Origin: Progne subis subis
Lineage: Eukaryota; Chordata; Aves; Passeriformes; Hirundinidae
Reading direction: 5' to 3'
Assembly: GCA_022316685.1 (NCBI GenBank)
Contig: JAKJHU010001521.1
Span: forward strand, 1 to 64,000
Length of the DNA stretch: 64,000 bases
Below the pieces are notes generated by a model. That model did no database searches, was not told the DNA's origin, and worked only from the letters and a program-made list of their open reading frames with translations. Position numbers and translations under genes: made by a program. Positions 45,235 to 58,329 of the stretch are shown here, piece after piece. The first letter of the stretch is position 1; each line of letters starts with the position of its first letter.

Positions 45235-46080
45235 GCTCACTGTGACACTGTGGGGACCTCATGAAACCAAGGGATCCTTGCAGCACCACTGCACCCTGTG
45301 AAAACCACGGAGCTCTGGTGACAAAGCGGGGGTTCATGGACCCAAGAGACCATTATGACTCTGTGGGGCCTTATGGTGCCATGCAGACCCTTCAGGGCCT
45401 CCTGTAACCATGGGAACATTATGACACCTCAGGGCCTCATGGAATCGAGGGACCATTGGGACACTGTGGGGCCCCATGGAACCGAGGCAACATGGAACAG
45501 GTCTGGCTGGCTTGGCCTCCCAGGGGCCACCTGACAGGTCTGGCTGATCTTGGAATGTCAAGGGCTGCCTTTCATCAGCTCCTGGAGCACTGGGGCTCTG
45601 TGTTTTCCTTGCTGTGGAAAAGAACCGTCCATCTTTTCAGATGCCCATTGCCAAAATTGGTACTCTCCCTAAAAAATTTCCTGTATGCAAGAGTCTCCAG
45701 GAAAAAATCCAGCCATATCTGGCTGGCCTTGGCCTCTGGTGATCACCTCTCATTTGCCCCTGAAACAGTGGGCCTCCTTTCCTTCTTTCCTATGGCAGGG
45801 AACCATCCTTCTTTTCCAGGGACCATGGCCAAAATTAGAATTTGGCCACCCAAATTCAGTATATCCAGGGATTGCTCCCAGACAAATGCAGCCAGGACAG
45901 ACAGGTCAAGCTGGCCCTGTCCTCTGGTGATTTTCTTACACTATCAGCTGAATGTTTTCAATGGCAAACACCTTGGACAGGACCCAGAGATCTCCCAAGG
46001 TGGGGTTTGGAGGCCTTGGGCACATGGCCACTATATAGGGACAAAGGGGCTCTGTGCTCTGTGGGGTGTAGACTGAGGAC
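45235..46080 (+). repeat. Second higher-order repeat (42-bp array, then ~187-bp units)
   Basis: 45235-45510 is a 42-bp array; 45511-46080 holds about three ~187-bp units (starts near 45538, 45716, 45903). The pair repeats the order found at 43620-45234, so the two unit types form a higher-order repeat. Its last part is included in the duplication with 1-300. Confidence 0.75.
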
Positions 46081-49000
46081 AGTGGAGGAGAGCCATGAGA
46101 GTGTTTAAAGAGTGTTTAAGACAGGGGATCCTTTTCACATAGTGGAAAACAGCCTGAAAAGAAAGAATTAATGCAAGAGCAGCTGGGGAGGCCCAGACTG
46201 GACACCAGGAGAAAGGAATTTCCCTCCCAGGGCAGGGCTGTGGTGCAACACGTCCCCCAGAAGGAGTCTGGAGCAGCCCAAGGCTCTGTGTGCCCAGGCA
46301 GAGGCAGGCAGGATGCAGAGCTGCAGCAAAGGAAGGGGCCAGCGATGGGGCAGCCGGGGGATGACGACAGCCTGCAGGGACAGAGGCACAGGGCATGGAC
46401 ACCGTAGGACAGCCTGGGCTGGAGAGGGCACAGGGATGGGCAGCAGCTGAAAGGCCCTGACACAGCCAACTCCTGCAGCACTTTGGCCATGGCTGCTGGC
46501 CCTGGCACTGAGGCCAGGAGGGGACAAGTGACCCTTGCAGCCCAGGGGCCTCATTGCCTCCTTGTCCCTGCTCAGCAGCCTGGCAGGGGCTGCCCCATGG
46601 TGCTGCCCTTGGCATTGCACATCCCCACATCCCAGTGCCCGGGAAGACCCTGAGCAAGGAGGGAGGGAGAGGATCTGCTTTGGCAGGGGCTGGGGCTCAG
46701 GCCTTGGCCCTTTGCATTCATGAAACACATCCAGGTTTGCTTAGCACTGAAAGACACCTTTTCCTTGTTTGTCACCACCTGTCATCACTGCCTCCAGTGT
46801 TTTGCTCTAACTGGAACTTGGGGACACTTTCATGTGAATTGTGTCCCTCAGTGGGACCCATTAAAAGTTAAAGAAACTTTGGACTTTGAATCTGACTGTG
46901 AGTTCTTGAGAAGTTTTTTAAGCACATCTGAGGGACTGATTCTGATGTAACCAGCACCAAAGCCCCAAGAGGGTCATTAAAATCTTTGTACTGTGTCTGT
47001 GCTGCTGAGCTGGGCTGGGCTCCTGGCACAGAGGCAGCTCCTGGCAACCAAGAAGAGCTTAAAAACACATCTATCTTGATGAGCAACTCTTCTCCCAGCC
47101 CAGCAGGGCTGGGGCACTGCCTGCAGCACCCCGGGCACAGCACACAGGCACAGAGAGCTGCAATCACTCAGGGCTGGGAAGGAGCTGAGAAGAGACTGCG
47201 GGAGAATCACTCCCAGCCCTTGACACAGGAACCTCTGGCTGCAGGACACAAGGCAGCTGCAGCTCCTGCAGGATCTCCTAAAGCTGCAACATCCCAATGC
47301 CTACAGACTCTGTGAGTACATTCTCTGATTATCTCTTGTGCAGAGCAGCCAGGGGTGCCCAGGGCTGTCCTGCAGAGCAGGGTCCTGCAGCCCAGGGCGC
47401 TGTGCTGGGCCAGGGACTCTGCTGCCTGCCAGGGACAGCTCTCAGCCAGCCCTGGGAGCTGCTCCCAGCACTGGAGGACAAGATCTGGGTGGAAGGAGAC
47501 AGCTGGTAAGGAGTGGAACTGTTTTCCTTGTGCTGCATTGCTCAGGACTGCTCCCCGCATGACATTAAACTGCAGAATATTTCCAAGTAGATTATGCAGG
47601 GAGCACAGCAAGGCAGAGGCTACATGAAATTAAAAATCCTGCTTTTTTAATCTTCTGCTCTGTGTTGCCTTAAGGGGAAATTGCACATAGATATTCATGT
47701 CTCAGTTCAGGTTGACAAAAACAAAACAATTTTCTCTCATATTTTAATAAACCAGGCAATGACAGCAATCAGCAGAGGGTCCCTTGCAGGCAGCACCAGT
47801 GTCACTTTTCCAGCCTCCTCAGGGTTGCTCTGAGGTTGCCATCAGAGCCTGCAGAGCCAGAGCTGCCCCTGGGCAGTGCCTGAGCTGGGAGGGCTCTGCA
47901 GGGCACAGCTGAGCCCCCAGGGCTGGGCTGGGCTCTGGCAGCACTGGCAGGGCCCAGCCCTGGGCACAGGGAAGCAGCTGCAGGCAGGGACAGCTGCAGG
48001 CAGCAGAGCCCTGGGCAGGCAGTGTGGGGAAAGTGCCACCAAGCTGTGCTGGGATATTTTAAATCCTCTACAAACTGAACTAATTCATGATTCCTTTTTT
48101 AACAGATCTCATGTCCAGCAGGAGCAAATGTCCAACAGCAGCTCCATCAGCCACTTCCTCCTGCTGGCATTGGCAGACACGCAGCAGCTGCAGCTCCTGC
48201 ACTTCTGCCTCTTCCTGGCATCTCCCTGGCTGCCCTCCTGGCCAACGGCCTCATCATCAGCGCCGTAGCCTGCGGCCACCTCCTGCACACGCCCATGTTC
48301 TTCTTCCTGCTCAACCTGGCCCTCACCGACCTGGGCTCCATCCTCACCACTGTCCCCAAAGCCATGTACAATTCCCTCTGGGACACCAGGACCATCTCCT
48401 ATGCAGGATGTGCTGCACAGGTCTTTCTGATTTTCTTCTTCCTGGAATCAGAGCTTGCCCTCCTGACCATCATGAGCTATGACCGCTACGTGTCCATCTG
48501 CAAACCCCTGCACTACGGGACCCTCCTGGGCAGCAGAGCTTGTGCCCACATGGCAGCAGCTGCCTGGGCCAGTGCCTTTCTCTATTCACTGCTGCACACA
48601 GCCAATACATTTTCCCTGCCCCTGTGCCATGGCAATGCCCTGGGCCAGTTCTTCTGTGAAATCCCACACATCCTCAAACTCTCCTGTTCCAAGTCCTACC
48701 TCAGGGAACTTGGGCTTCTGGCTGTTAGTGCCTGTTTAGCATTTGGTTGTTTTGTGTTCATTGTTTTCTCCTATGTGCAGATCTTCAGGGCTGTGCTGAG
48801 GATCCCCTCTGAGCAGGGACGGCACAAAGCCTTTTCCACCTGCCTCCCTCACCTGGCTGTGGTCTCCCTGTTCCTCAGCACTGGCATGTTGGCTAACCTG
48901 AAGCCTCCTCCATCTCTCCCCATCCCTGGATCTGGCAGTGTCAGTTCTGTATGCGATGGTGCCTCCAGCCCTGAACCCCCTCATCTACAGCCTGAGGAAC

Positions 49001-50880
49001 CAGGAGCTCAAGGCTGCAGTGTGGAGACTGATGACTGGATGGTTTCAGAAACATTAAACTGCTGGCCAATTTCTGCAAATCACTTGTAATAAAAGTAATC
49101 TTTGATACTTTCTGTTGGTTTCATTTTGAAGGTTCTTGTTCTTTGTTTTACATTTTTAATATAATTTTATGTCCACAAACAAATGTTGTTGTCTGCGCCA
49201 TTTCTCATTTTGTTTCTCCAACTTCCCTGTGGTTACAGAATTAGTCAATGAAGATCTGCACTCTTGGTGGCTTGAAATGAACTCAAGGATCTCACAGCAA
49301 AGTTGTCATCAGAGATCCCCCTTTTGTTCCCTTCTCTGCAGCTGCAGCAGCAATGTCTGTGTGCAGAGCTGGGGCAGATCAGTGCTGGCACAGCAGCTGT
49401 GCCCAGGAGCAGCAGCACTTGGTGTTGCCAGTGCTGCTCCCGTGCCCCTGCCCCGCTGCCCTCCTGGCCCTGGTGTGCTGTAGGGCCTGAGTGCTCTCGG
49501 GGCCGGGCACAGTGCTGGGGGTGGCAGTGCCGGGGCTGCAGCAGGGACAGGCCATGGGCACTGCTGGGGCAGCGCTGACGCCTCAGGGCAGGGCCTGGGG
49601 GCTCCAGGCTCCTTGCCCAGGCTCTCTCCAGAACACGCCCAGGCCAGTGCTCAGCAGAGAAAAGCCCCGTGAGCAGCCCCAGGGTGGCCGTGGGCAGGCT
49701 GGGGGCAAACAGCATGGCTGGGGCTCTGCAAGGTCCCTGTGGGAGATGGGAAGGAGCAGCAGAGCAGGGGCTGATCCATCCCCACTGCACTGGACACCCC
49801 AGGGCAGCGTCCCAGAGCATCCTCATGCACCTGCCAACAACATCCCCCCTCTGCAGCCCTGGCCTCTCCCCCAGCTCACACAGGTGCCACATCCTTCAGG
49901 CACAGACACGGCAGCACTGGCTCAGGAGCCCCTGTGTGCACTGCCCAGAGCAGGCGTGAGCACCCCCATGGTGTTGGTGTGGGGAGATGAACCTGAGTGA
50001 CCACAAATGCCATCAGCCCCTGGGGCCAGGAAGGGCTGGGGGAGAGCAGGGAAACCACTCAGGTTTGTGGTGGCCTCTGAAGTCCAGAAAGTTTGTTCCC
50101 ATGAGCTGTGAGTTTCCTGTGCCACTGCAGACATTGTTGCTCAGAGCCAGGGCTGCCTGGCAGCCACCCCTAAACTGCCCTCAGCATTTCCTTTGCTTCA
50201 CCTTGGCTTTCTTTCCTCTTCCTGCTACAAATCTCTTCCTACTGCCCACCCTTCCCTCCCCTGCAAACAGCCCATCCCTGGTTGCCCTTTCCTCTCTGGC
50301 CCCACTCCCCATTTCAGTTCCTGAGTTCCCAGCACCATGGGAACGTCCCTTGGAGAGCAGGATCATCCTCCAAGTGCTTCAGGAATTGTCTGCAGCCTCC
50401 TGCAGTGCCTCTTGCTGCTCCCTTGCCAGAGGCACCACAGGCCAGGGGGCACATCTGGGCTGCTGTGTCTGACTGTGGAGCTCCCTGTTGTGGGCAAGGA
50501 GGAGGAGCTGCAGAGGCTCTGCAGGACTGACAGGATGGGCTTTGGGGCTGTGAGGAGAAGCTGAGGGATCTGGGCTGCTGCACCTTCTGGAGAGGAAGCC
50601 CAGGGCTCATCCTGCAAGTGCTGCAAGGGTGGTTTCAGAGAATCACAGAATCAGCAAGATTGGAGAACACCTTAGACATCATCAAGTCCAACCTTTGCCC
50701 TGATACTGCCTTGTCTCCCCTGAGCCTCCTCTTCTCCAGGATAAAAACCCCAGCTCCCTCAGCTGCTCCTCACAGGACTTGTGTTCCAGATCACCAGCCT
50801 TGTTGCCCTTCTCTGGACACACTCCAGCCCTCCATGTTCTTCTAAATTGGGCCCAGAACTGGACACAGCACTCAAGGTGT
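45782..50880 (+). repeat. Segmental duplication, copy 2 (partner 1-5085)
   Basis: Collinear with 1-5085. Here the left side is seen in full: it starts inside the ~187-bp array. 46081-48127 is the OR 5' flank (no gene) and 49058-50636 the 3' flank. Differences are mainly one- to three-base gaps. Confidence 0.9.
48128..49057 (+). pseudogene. Olfactory receptor family 14-like, copy 3, two frameshifts
   Basis: Same receptor as copy 1, with the same start context and acceptor (ttttttaacag). MSNSSSISHF opens the frame; a missing g near 48218 shifts it in TM1 (CLFLGISL in copy 1). From there to TM6 the next frame is intact, including MSYDRYVSICKPLHY, GQFFCEIPHILKLSC and KAFSTCLPHLAVVSLFLS. A missing c near 48916 shifts it again before NPLIYSL; the family stop is at 49055-49057. 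Copy 1 is whole at both these places, and this copy is whole where copy 1 is broken near 2614 and 3081, so the two together suggest a recently intact parent or reading errors. Confidence 0.85.
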
Positions 50881-51230
50881 TGCCCAACAGCATGGAGCAC
50901 AGGAGAAGAATCACTGCCCTGCTCCCACTGGCCATGTTGTTCCTGGTCCAGGCCAGGAGCCATTGGCTTTCTTGGCCACCTGGGCAACTGCTGGCTCATG
51001 TCCAGCCTGCTGTCCATCAGCACCTGCATGTCTTTTTATGCCTGCCACTGTCCAGCCACTCTATCCTCAGCCTGTTGCGCACTGCAGGGTGGTTGTGGCC
51101 AAAGTGCAGGACCGGCACTTGGACTTGTTAAACCTCACATTATTGGATTTGGTCCCGGGATCCAGCCTGTCCAGGCCCTGTGCAGAGCCTTCCTGCCCTC
51201 CAGCAGATCAACACCCCCAGCCAAATGGGT
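50637..51230 (-). mobile_element. CR1 LINE fragment, longer copy
   Basis: Same CR1 as at 4846 and 29204 but extended: the minus strand continues through the part with ctggacaggctggatcccgg and on to caagtccaagtgccggtcc. The extension beyond the other copies shows that they were shortened, or that this one recombined. Confidence 0.8.
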
Positions 51231-51720
51231 GTCACCTCGGGTCCATCAGGCCCTAGAGTGTCACAAAGTTCTCCATGATTTTCATGAGCCTCCCAGTGTC
51301 ACAATGCCCCTTTCATTGCATGGGACCCTTGGTGTCATTAAGTCCCTTGGATCCTTTGGCCCTGCAGTGTCACAATGGTGCTTTCGTCCCCAATGGCTCT
51401 GCCGTGTCACAATGGATCCTTGGTTCCATGAGGTCTGGCAGGCAGCAATGATCTCCTTGGTTCCACAGTGTCGCAATGGCCTCTTGGTCCAAGGGGCACC
51501 ATGGTGTCAAACATGTTTCCTTCATTCCAAGAGTCCCTGAGGAGCCACCCTGGCTATTTGGTTCCATTGGGCCCTGCAGTGTCAATGGCACCATCATGAC
51601 ACCAGATCCTGCTCTGTCCCAATGCCCTGCATGTTCCACTAGGCCCTGCAGTGTCACAGTGGCCTCTTGGTTCCATCAGGCCTCAGAGGAACACCATGAA
51701 TTCCTTGGCCCTGGCCTGGA
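51231..51720 (-). repeat. 42-bp minisatellite, inverted array
   Basis: Units of the type agtgtcacaatgg followed by cctcttggttccat are the reverse complement of the arrays at 42475 and 43620. About ten diverged units. Confidence 0.7.
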
Positions 51721-54089
51721 GTAGGAGAAGCTCTTGAGGGCCCCAAGGCCGGGGCTGTTGTGCTGGCCTGGGCAGATGGGATGGCAGCAGGGGCTGCAGG
51801 CTCTCAGCACCTCAGGGAGAGGGGAGCAGGGCACACAGGGAGCCTCCTTTTCCCTTGGCCAGCACCTTCCCCATGGCTGGGGCTGAGTCCTGTCTGAGCT
51901 GCAGCTGCTGCTGTGCCCTTGCGAGGGGCTGAGGCCGTGGGGCCCCTGCCCAGAGCAGCCTGCCCTGAGCAGAGCTGTGGGGCCAGGCCGGCTGGGCTGT
52001 GCTGGGGAGAGGCCCTTGGTGCTGCTGAGAGCTCAGAGCAGCTGGCAGAGCTTGGAGGGAGCTGGGCTGGGCTGAGAGAGCCTGCACAGAAACCATCAGC
52101 GTCCATCTCAGCCTTGTGAGCGTGCAGGGGCAGGACTCAGCCAGGCCTTGTGGGCCAGGGCCAGCGCCTGTGGAAGGCATTGAAAGCAGGCAAGTGGCCC
52201 AGAGAGGAGGCTGCTCTGTGCCCTTGGTGGCATGGACAGAGCGGGAACACGGCCCTGGACATTTGTCAGTGCCAGCCTCTGTCCCAGCCATTGCCAGCCT
52301 GGCTGCTTAGCCCAGGTTTGCGGGGCAGTTTGGCTGTGGCCCAGCTCCATCCTCCTGCGGGGCTCAGGGCCTGTTCCCGGCCATGGCCAGCCCTGCCCGC
52401 CTCTCTGCTGGCCCAGAGCCCGGCAGAGCCCGGGGCAGGGCTGTCTGTGCAGCCCCACAGGTGCCACGGGCTGTGCAGGAGCTGGCAGAGGCTGCCCAGC
52501 AGGGAGGCCATGGGGCACAGAGCCCAAGGCTGCTGTGGGCACCACGGCACAGGGGCCGTTCCCACCCGCAATGCTCCTGTCCTGCCCTGCGCCTGACAGG
52601 GGCTGTGGCACCATGGCTGGGCCAGCGCGGAACAAAGGGGCCACGCAGCCGCTGCCGGGGCTGACAGCAGGGCCAGGCACACACAAGGAATTGCTGGGCA
52701 TTGCCTGGGCTGGGCAGGGCTGACTGTGCCAAAGGCAGAGCTCAGCTGCCCTTGGTGGCTGCAGGGAAAGTGAAGAGCCCAAAGAGCCTCCATGGCTGTG
52801 CTGGAGACCAAGGCTGGAGGAGGGAAATGCAGGGCTGCTGTGGGATGGGGAGGGGATTGAATTCCAGCACACCTCAGTTCTCTGATGATCCCGGCATGAT
52901 TGCTGGTCCCTGTTCCAGCCTGGAGCAGAGCAGATGGTTTTGGGACAGGAGCCCTCTGGGGCTGGCAGGGACCTCAGCTTGCAAGGTGCTCTGCTCTCCC
53001 TCAGCTCCTCTCTACAGATGCCAATCCAGCTCGTCACCTCAGGGCATGAGTGGCACTGCCTGTGCATAGGCCACAACTGATGTCTGCCTGGAAAGAGGCA
53101 CAGTTTAAATACCTTTTAGTTTTCATATATACAGCAAATCTCTGTTATCTGGGTCACTTAAGTACTTTTAAAAGTGGCCAAACTTTTTGCCACCAGGAAC
53201 AGGAATTTCCTGGATCTACTGGATTCTCCTACTGATGGCAGGAGAAGAAATACTGATCTTCCCTCTACCTTTGACACCAACATTCTGTCTAACAATTCAC
53301 GGCCGTCTCCCTTCAGGTGTTTCCGCTCTCCTGTTTAAATGACCATGTCTAAGGGCTTTTCTTCATACAGAGCAGCTGGATCTATATCCTTCCTGTTACT
53401 CCCAGATTTCCTCCTGCAGCTCTTCTCTGGTCATTTCAACGTGTCTCCCTTACTAGCTTCATGCTTTGAGCATTCCAGAGTTGCCCAGTTTTCAGAAGTT
53501 TAAATAACACCTTAGTCAGTGCCATAGTTTCATTTGTTTCTTATATATCGCCTCTTCTTATGTCTTGAAAATTTTTCCTGTATGGAAATCACTTTGGGTT
53601 GTGGACATGTCAGATGTTGCTGGGATTTCACAAGGCTGAGGGAAGTGTTTTGATGTTTATTAAATTTTATCATGTTCCCATTTTTTATGTTGGTTATGAA
53701 GAGAAACCTTTCTGTGCCTCTGAGTCTCACCAGTTCCTGGTCCCTCCAAGGACACAAACCTGAGGAGTTGTGCTTCCCTCCAGTGGCTTCACTTGGACCA
53801 ACCATAGCCAGAGCAGAGCTTCCTTGTCCCAGAAAGTCCCTGGCAGTGGAGGGATGAAGGAAACAGGACAGGCTGTGGGGATCAGGTGCAGGGCAGAGCC
53901 AGGGAGAAGAATGACTTTTGCATTTGATGGAGCTGTGCCTTCCCTTGGGTTGTTGGCTGACAGTAAATGAACATCCCTCTGTGTCTTGGGCAGCTCCTTC
54001 CCTAAGGGAAGCAGGTGGGAGTTGGAGCCCAGGAGCTGAAACCTGCAGGTCCACCTGGGGTGGAGGAGCTCAGATTTGCACAAGGCTGC
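51721..54089. other. No gene recognised
   Basis: 51721-53080 is GC-rich with long chance frames on both strands and no domain. 53081-54089 has ordinary composition and no repeat I can name; it may be unique DNA. Confidence 0.45.
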
Positions 54090-54610
54090 TCTGAGTCCCA
54101 GGGCTTGGATGGGGGAAATGGTGGGGTGGGAGTAAGGACAGAGTCTGCTTGAATATCAGACATAAAGGGTCTTGATTTCATATCTATTCAAACTGCTGAG
54201 GAGATACTTAAATTCAGTGTCAGTTTGAGATTGCACATATCAAGGTATTAACAGGAAAAAAAAATACCTAACAGGACCTAAAAAACTTTTCTCACTGTCT
54301 TTTCTAAACATAATATTCGCTTTGAATACACTTCTGAAATCTGTTGAATTAACCACAAAAGATTTGAAAACTTAATTATTCCCAGAGCTTGGCCTTTTAA
54401 GTGTTCTGAATGTTACTGAGCCCTGGGGCACTGAATTCCTGAACTGAGGAGCTGAAGGCTGAACAAGCCTCTGGAGAAGTCAATCCAGCAGCAGCCTCCA
54501 AGTGTCTGAGGATGTCAGCAGCCCCCACTGAGGCCATCCCTGCAGAGACCGTGGGGGAATGGGCAGACAAGGGGAGCGTCCCCTGGGCTGGGCAAGCAGA
54601 ACTCAGAGGC
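54090..54610 (+). repeat. Repeat block shared with 5190-5600
   Basis: Follows the block at 5190-5600 from ggatgggggaaatggtg through ggtcttgattt, the a-rich run and the cctctggag part. 54655-54990 beyond it resembles 42885-43210, probably an old LTR. Confidence 0.6.
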
Positions 54611-55137
54611 ACCAGCGGTGCAGGTGGGAAATGGAGTGTGTGATGTGGCTGTGAAAGACAAAACAGACTTTACTGGCAACTTTAGAAAATCAGAGAAACT
54701 TTGGGAAAAGGTTTAATATGACATTCAACCAACAAGAAACACTTTTCAAAGCATTAACTTGTCCCATTCAACTTCACAAACTCTAAGCCTGTCAATTTTA
54801 AGTTACTCACAATTAGCAAGAGGAGGAAATTAAAAGAAGAAGACACAAAGAGAGAAGACAGATAAGACATAGAGAAGCACCCACACATCTACCAACTCCT
54901 GGATTCCAGCAGTGTTCAGATAGAATTCCAAGAGGAGGTAGGGTCAGATGTGTGTTTACCTTGTGGTCAGCCTTAATACCCCTTGGTCATCCTGGGCCCT
55001 TCCCCCAGGTGGAAAATTTGGGTCATCTAGTCACTCAGGAGCTGGGGCTGGGGGCTGCAGAGTGGGTGTGGAGCATTGCCTTTGGTGTGCTCTTGGTTTT
55101 AGTTCCGATATTCAGGTGGTTTTAGAGTCTTTTGACT

Positions 55138-55730
55138 TCTGCAAAGCTCTCGCCAGACGCAAGAAAGAGACAGAGTCTTCAGGTTCTGATTTTTCAAGGC
55201 TGCATGCTTTGTTTATTATTTCTTATCTTACAATTTTCTCAGTGCCCAACAAAGGTCTGTGCAGCTGCTCGGGCATTTGATGACTCTCCTCAGACTGGGC
55301 TGTCGCTATCTTTTATACTAATTACGACGTGTTCTTTATTTATCATTATTTGCCAATAACTTATCACTTATACTAAAAAGGTCGTCTCTACTTTGACCCA
55401 ATCTGTTTAAACTACTTTGTGCCACCATCACTGCAGAAAATGGAGTGCGGGAAGAAGAAAGAAGAAGCAGGGGACAACGCCCCAAATCCTCCATCTTGCT
55501 CCCATTCACTTCTGTACTAAAAACCCAAACCTACTCTTTTCCACCTGTGATAAGCTAAACTCCTATCTTTCACATCTTGTGGCCTGCAATCCTTCCCGCA
55601 TTGCAGGAAGCCTTTCCCATGGACTGAGATCAAAGCCAATGACCCTCTGGGCTCTGGGCCAGGGTCACCAGATCCCCTGTCCAGGTCTCTGACCCTCCAG
55701 GGCAGCCAAAGGATGCCCTGGACTCCAACA
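55138..55730 (-). mobile_element. LTR, left member of an inverted pair
   Basis: On the minus strand it starts TGTTGGAGTCCAGGGCATCC and ends near gctttgca. It is the reverse-oriented relative of 56329-56920. Confidence 0.65.
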
Positions 55731-56328
55731 GTTTGCCAGAGATTGGCAGACACTGCTGGGCTGGGATAGAGGCTCTGGGGGATTGGGGTTACAGGCAGGG
55801 CAGTGCGGGGTTTCAGGGCGGGCAAGGCTGGACCTGCCCTTCCTCCCCCACACACAAAATGTTTCCAGCCAACAATCTCCTCCAGTCTCTCACAACAGGC
55901 AATGCTGGGGTGGAATCCCAGTTGTCCATGGGCACCTGAAAAGGAAGGACATTTCCACGGGAAGGTGTAATGGTTTTTAGTAAAAAACTGGGCAGAAACA
56001 CTAATTATGTAGTGACTACACATTTGCCAAATTTTTTTTGCTACATTTAGTGTAGTGGTCTTAGGGTGTTACTCTCTTTTTGGGGAGAGGATCAGGAGAA
56101 ACAAAGCAGGCTCAAGCTTAAAAAATAAACAGTTTTAAACACACACTAAAAGAATGGAAAAGATGAGAAAAGTTGAAAACAAACCCAGAAAACCAAAATG
56201 AAACTTCAAAATGCTCTTCCCTTCCCTTACAACTGTTCACTTTCTTACAAACAACACAGAGAGACACAACCTGTGATTTTCAATCAGTTTCACCATTGAA
56301 CATATAATCTTTCATCACTTTGGGAGAG
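55731..56328. other. 598-bp spacer between inverted LTRs
   Basis: No gene. Contains a ggttttagtaaaaaac-like stretch near 55970 and an A-rich part at 56110-56200. Origin unrecognised. Confidence 0.45.
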
Positions 56329-56920
56329 TGTTGGAGTCCAGGGCATTCCTTTGGTTGCCCTGGAGGGTCAGAGACCTGGGCAGGGGGCTCTGAGACCCCA
56401 GCCCAGAGCTCAGAGAGCACTGGCTTTGATCTCAGTCCATGGGAAAAACTTCCTAAACTGAGAGAGGGTTTGCAGGCCACGGGAGTGTGAAAAATAGTAG
56501 TTTAGTTTATCACAGAGTGAAAAAATAGTAATTTTAGGTTCATAGCATTGGAGTGAATGGGGACAAGATAGAAAATCTGAGGCGTTGTCTCCTTCTTCTT
56601 CCTTCTCCTTCCCTCACTCCATTTCTGCTATGACGTTGGCACAAAGTAGTTAGTGAAGATTGGGTCAGTGTATAGATGACCTTTTTAGTAATAGTGATAG
56701 ACATTAGTAAGAAATAGTAAATAACGAACACGTAGTAATTAGTATAAAAGATTAAGGACTGCCCAGCTCGGGGGGAGACGTGAGAAGTCCATGCGCTGCA
56801 AACATCATGTTGGACTGTGAGAAATTTGTAAGATAAGAAAACAATAAACGAAAAATGCAATCTTGAAAAACTACACCTGAAGACTCCGTCTCTTCCTTCG
56901 GCTTGGCTCGGAGATGTGCA
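56329..56920 (+). mobile_element. LTR, right member of an inverted pair
   Basis: Starts TGTTGGAGTCCAGGGCATTC; has tataaaagatt near 56742 and aataaacg near 56842, followed by a U5-like part ending near atgtgca. No primer-binding site is evident after it. Confidence 0.65.
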
Positions 56921-57687
56921 GGGGGGAAAGGGACCCTGAAACCACCTGAATGTTGGGGAAGCCCCCCGACAGGAGAGGAGTCTCTCTAGAGTCTTATGGA
57001 CACATTCGCCACAAGACAAAAACAGTCCTGGGGCTCTCAATGTCACAATTCTGCAGCTGCTTGAAATTTTTGCAGATTGTGCTGTTCCACCCATTAGCAG
57101 CCTTTCCCCTGGCTACTCATAGGCCACTCAGTGTATTTGGGGTACTGTTTAAGAAAGCTTCTTCTAGTATAAAACAAGGATTCTCTGCTATCTCTAAAAC
57201 TGTCTTTATCGCAAAAGAAATAAAGACCTCCTTTTACCCCAAGAGCCGAGGGCTTCAAATCACTTCCACTCTAAATCATCTTTGTCTCAAAGGCTGAGAC
57301 CTTCTTTTACCCCAGGAGTGAGGGGCTTTAAGATTCCCACTTAAATCTCAATCATATCAATCCCCAACTTTGACTAGAACTAGCATTCCCCCAAACAACA
57401 TTAAGATGTTATAAGAAACAGTACATTTCTCCATTGTTTACAGCAGAAAAACTTGGTTAAAAATGTCCACATCCTCAATCCCTCTTCTAATAATCTTTAT
57501 CAGTTCTTTCACTCCTGCTCCACTGACTTCATGCGGCGTCTTTCCTACATCCCCTCTGTCTCTTTCTTTTCTCTCTCAGGGAAGGGTCAGGCCTTGGACT
57601 TCCATGTTGCCAGGAAAGGGTTAACTCTGCCCAGGCCTGCAGTGGCCATGTGATTTCTGCTCCAGGCAGCAGTCTCTCCATTTCAGA

Positions 57688-58180
57688 TCAGCCTGGTTTC
57701 CTCCCTCCACTCTTTCTTCTCCGTCTGGAAGACACGGGAGGAGGGGAGCGGGAGGAGAGCTCTGCCCACCCCTCGGTGACAATCGGGGCAGCCTCGGCCA
57801 AACCGGGCCCATAGTTGTTATCAGGGGAGATCCCTCCCTGCTCTGGGGTCTCTGGGGAGGTTTTTTTCAAAGTGTTGATGTTAAGCTGCAACCTCTCCTC
57901 CCCCCGGGAGCCGATGGAGTCCGGCTGGGCCTCGGGCGAGCTTCCCCCCGAAGGGGGAGGTGGGCTGTGGGGAGCAGTAGGACCCACTCGATGTTACCTG
58001 TTCAGCTGAGCAGGAGGAAAAGGGCCTGACCTGAACAAACCCAGGATTTATATGGGTACTGCCCAAAGTCGCATTCAACATTCTCAGTGGCCAAAGCAGA
58101 TGCCAATATCTCAAACCAGCTTCTGATAGCTCCTTGTCCTTTCTAAAACTATTTCTAGGGTCCTTACAGGGTAACACTTC
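57688..58180 (-). other. Possible retroviral gag-like fragment
   Basis: Two overlapping minus frames (57987-57688, proline/serine-rich; 58177-57881) lie 770 bases beyond the LTR. Composition is reminiscent of a gag linker, but no diagnostic motif is present. 56921-57687 shows nothing recognised except an a-rich aaataaag near 57220. Confidence 0.2.
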
Positions 58181-58329
58181 ACATTCCTCCTAACTAAAAA
58201 CCAAACTGTGCAACCCATGACAGTGACCTTTAGGCTTTGCAGGGCTCAGGCACAGCGGCTGTGACAGAGTCAGGGCTGAGGTCACACTCTGTGGGCTGGG
58301 GCCCCAGCCAGAAATGACCTGAGATGGGC

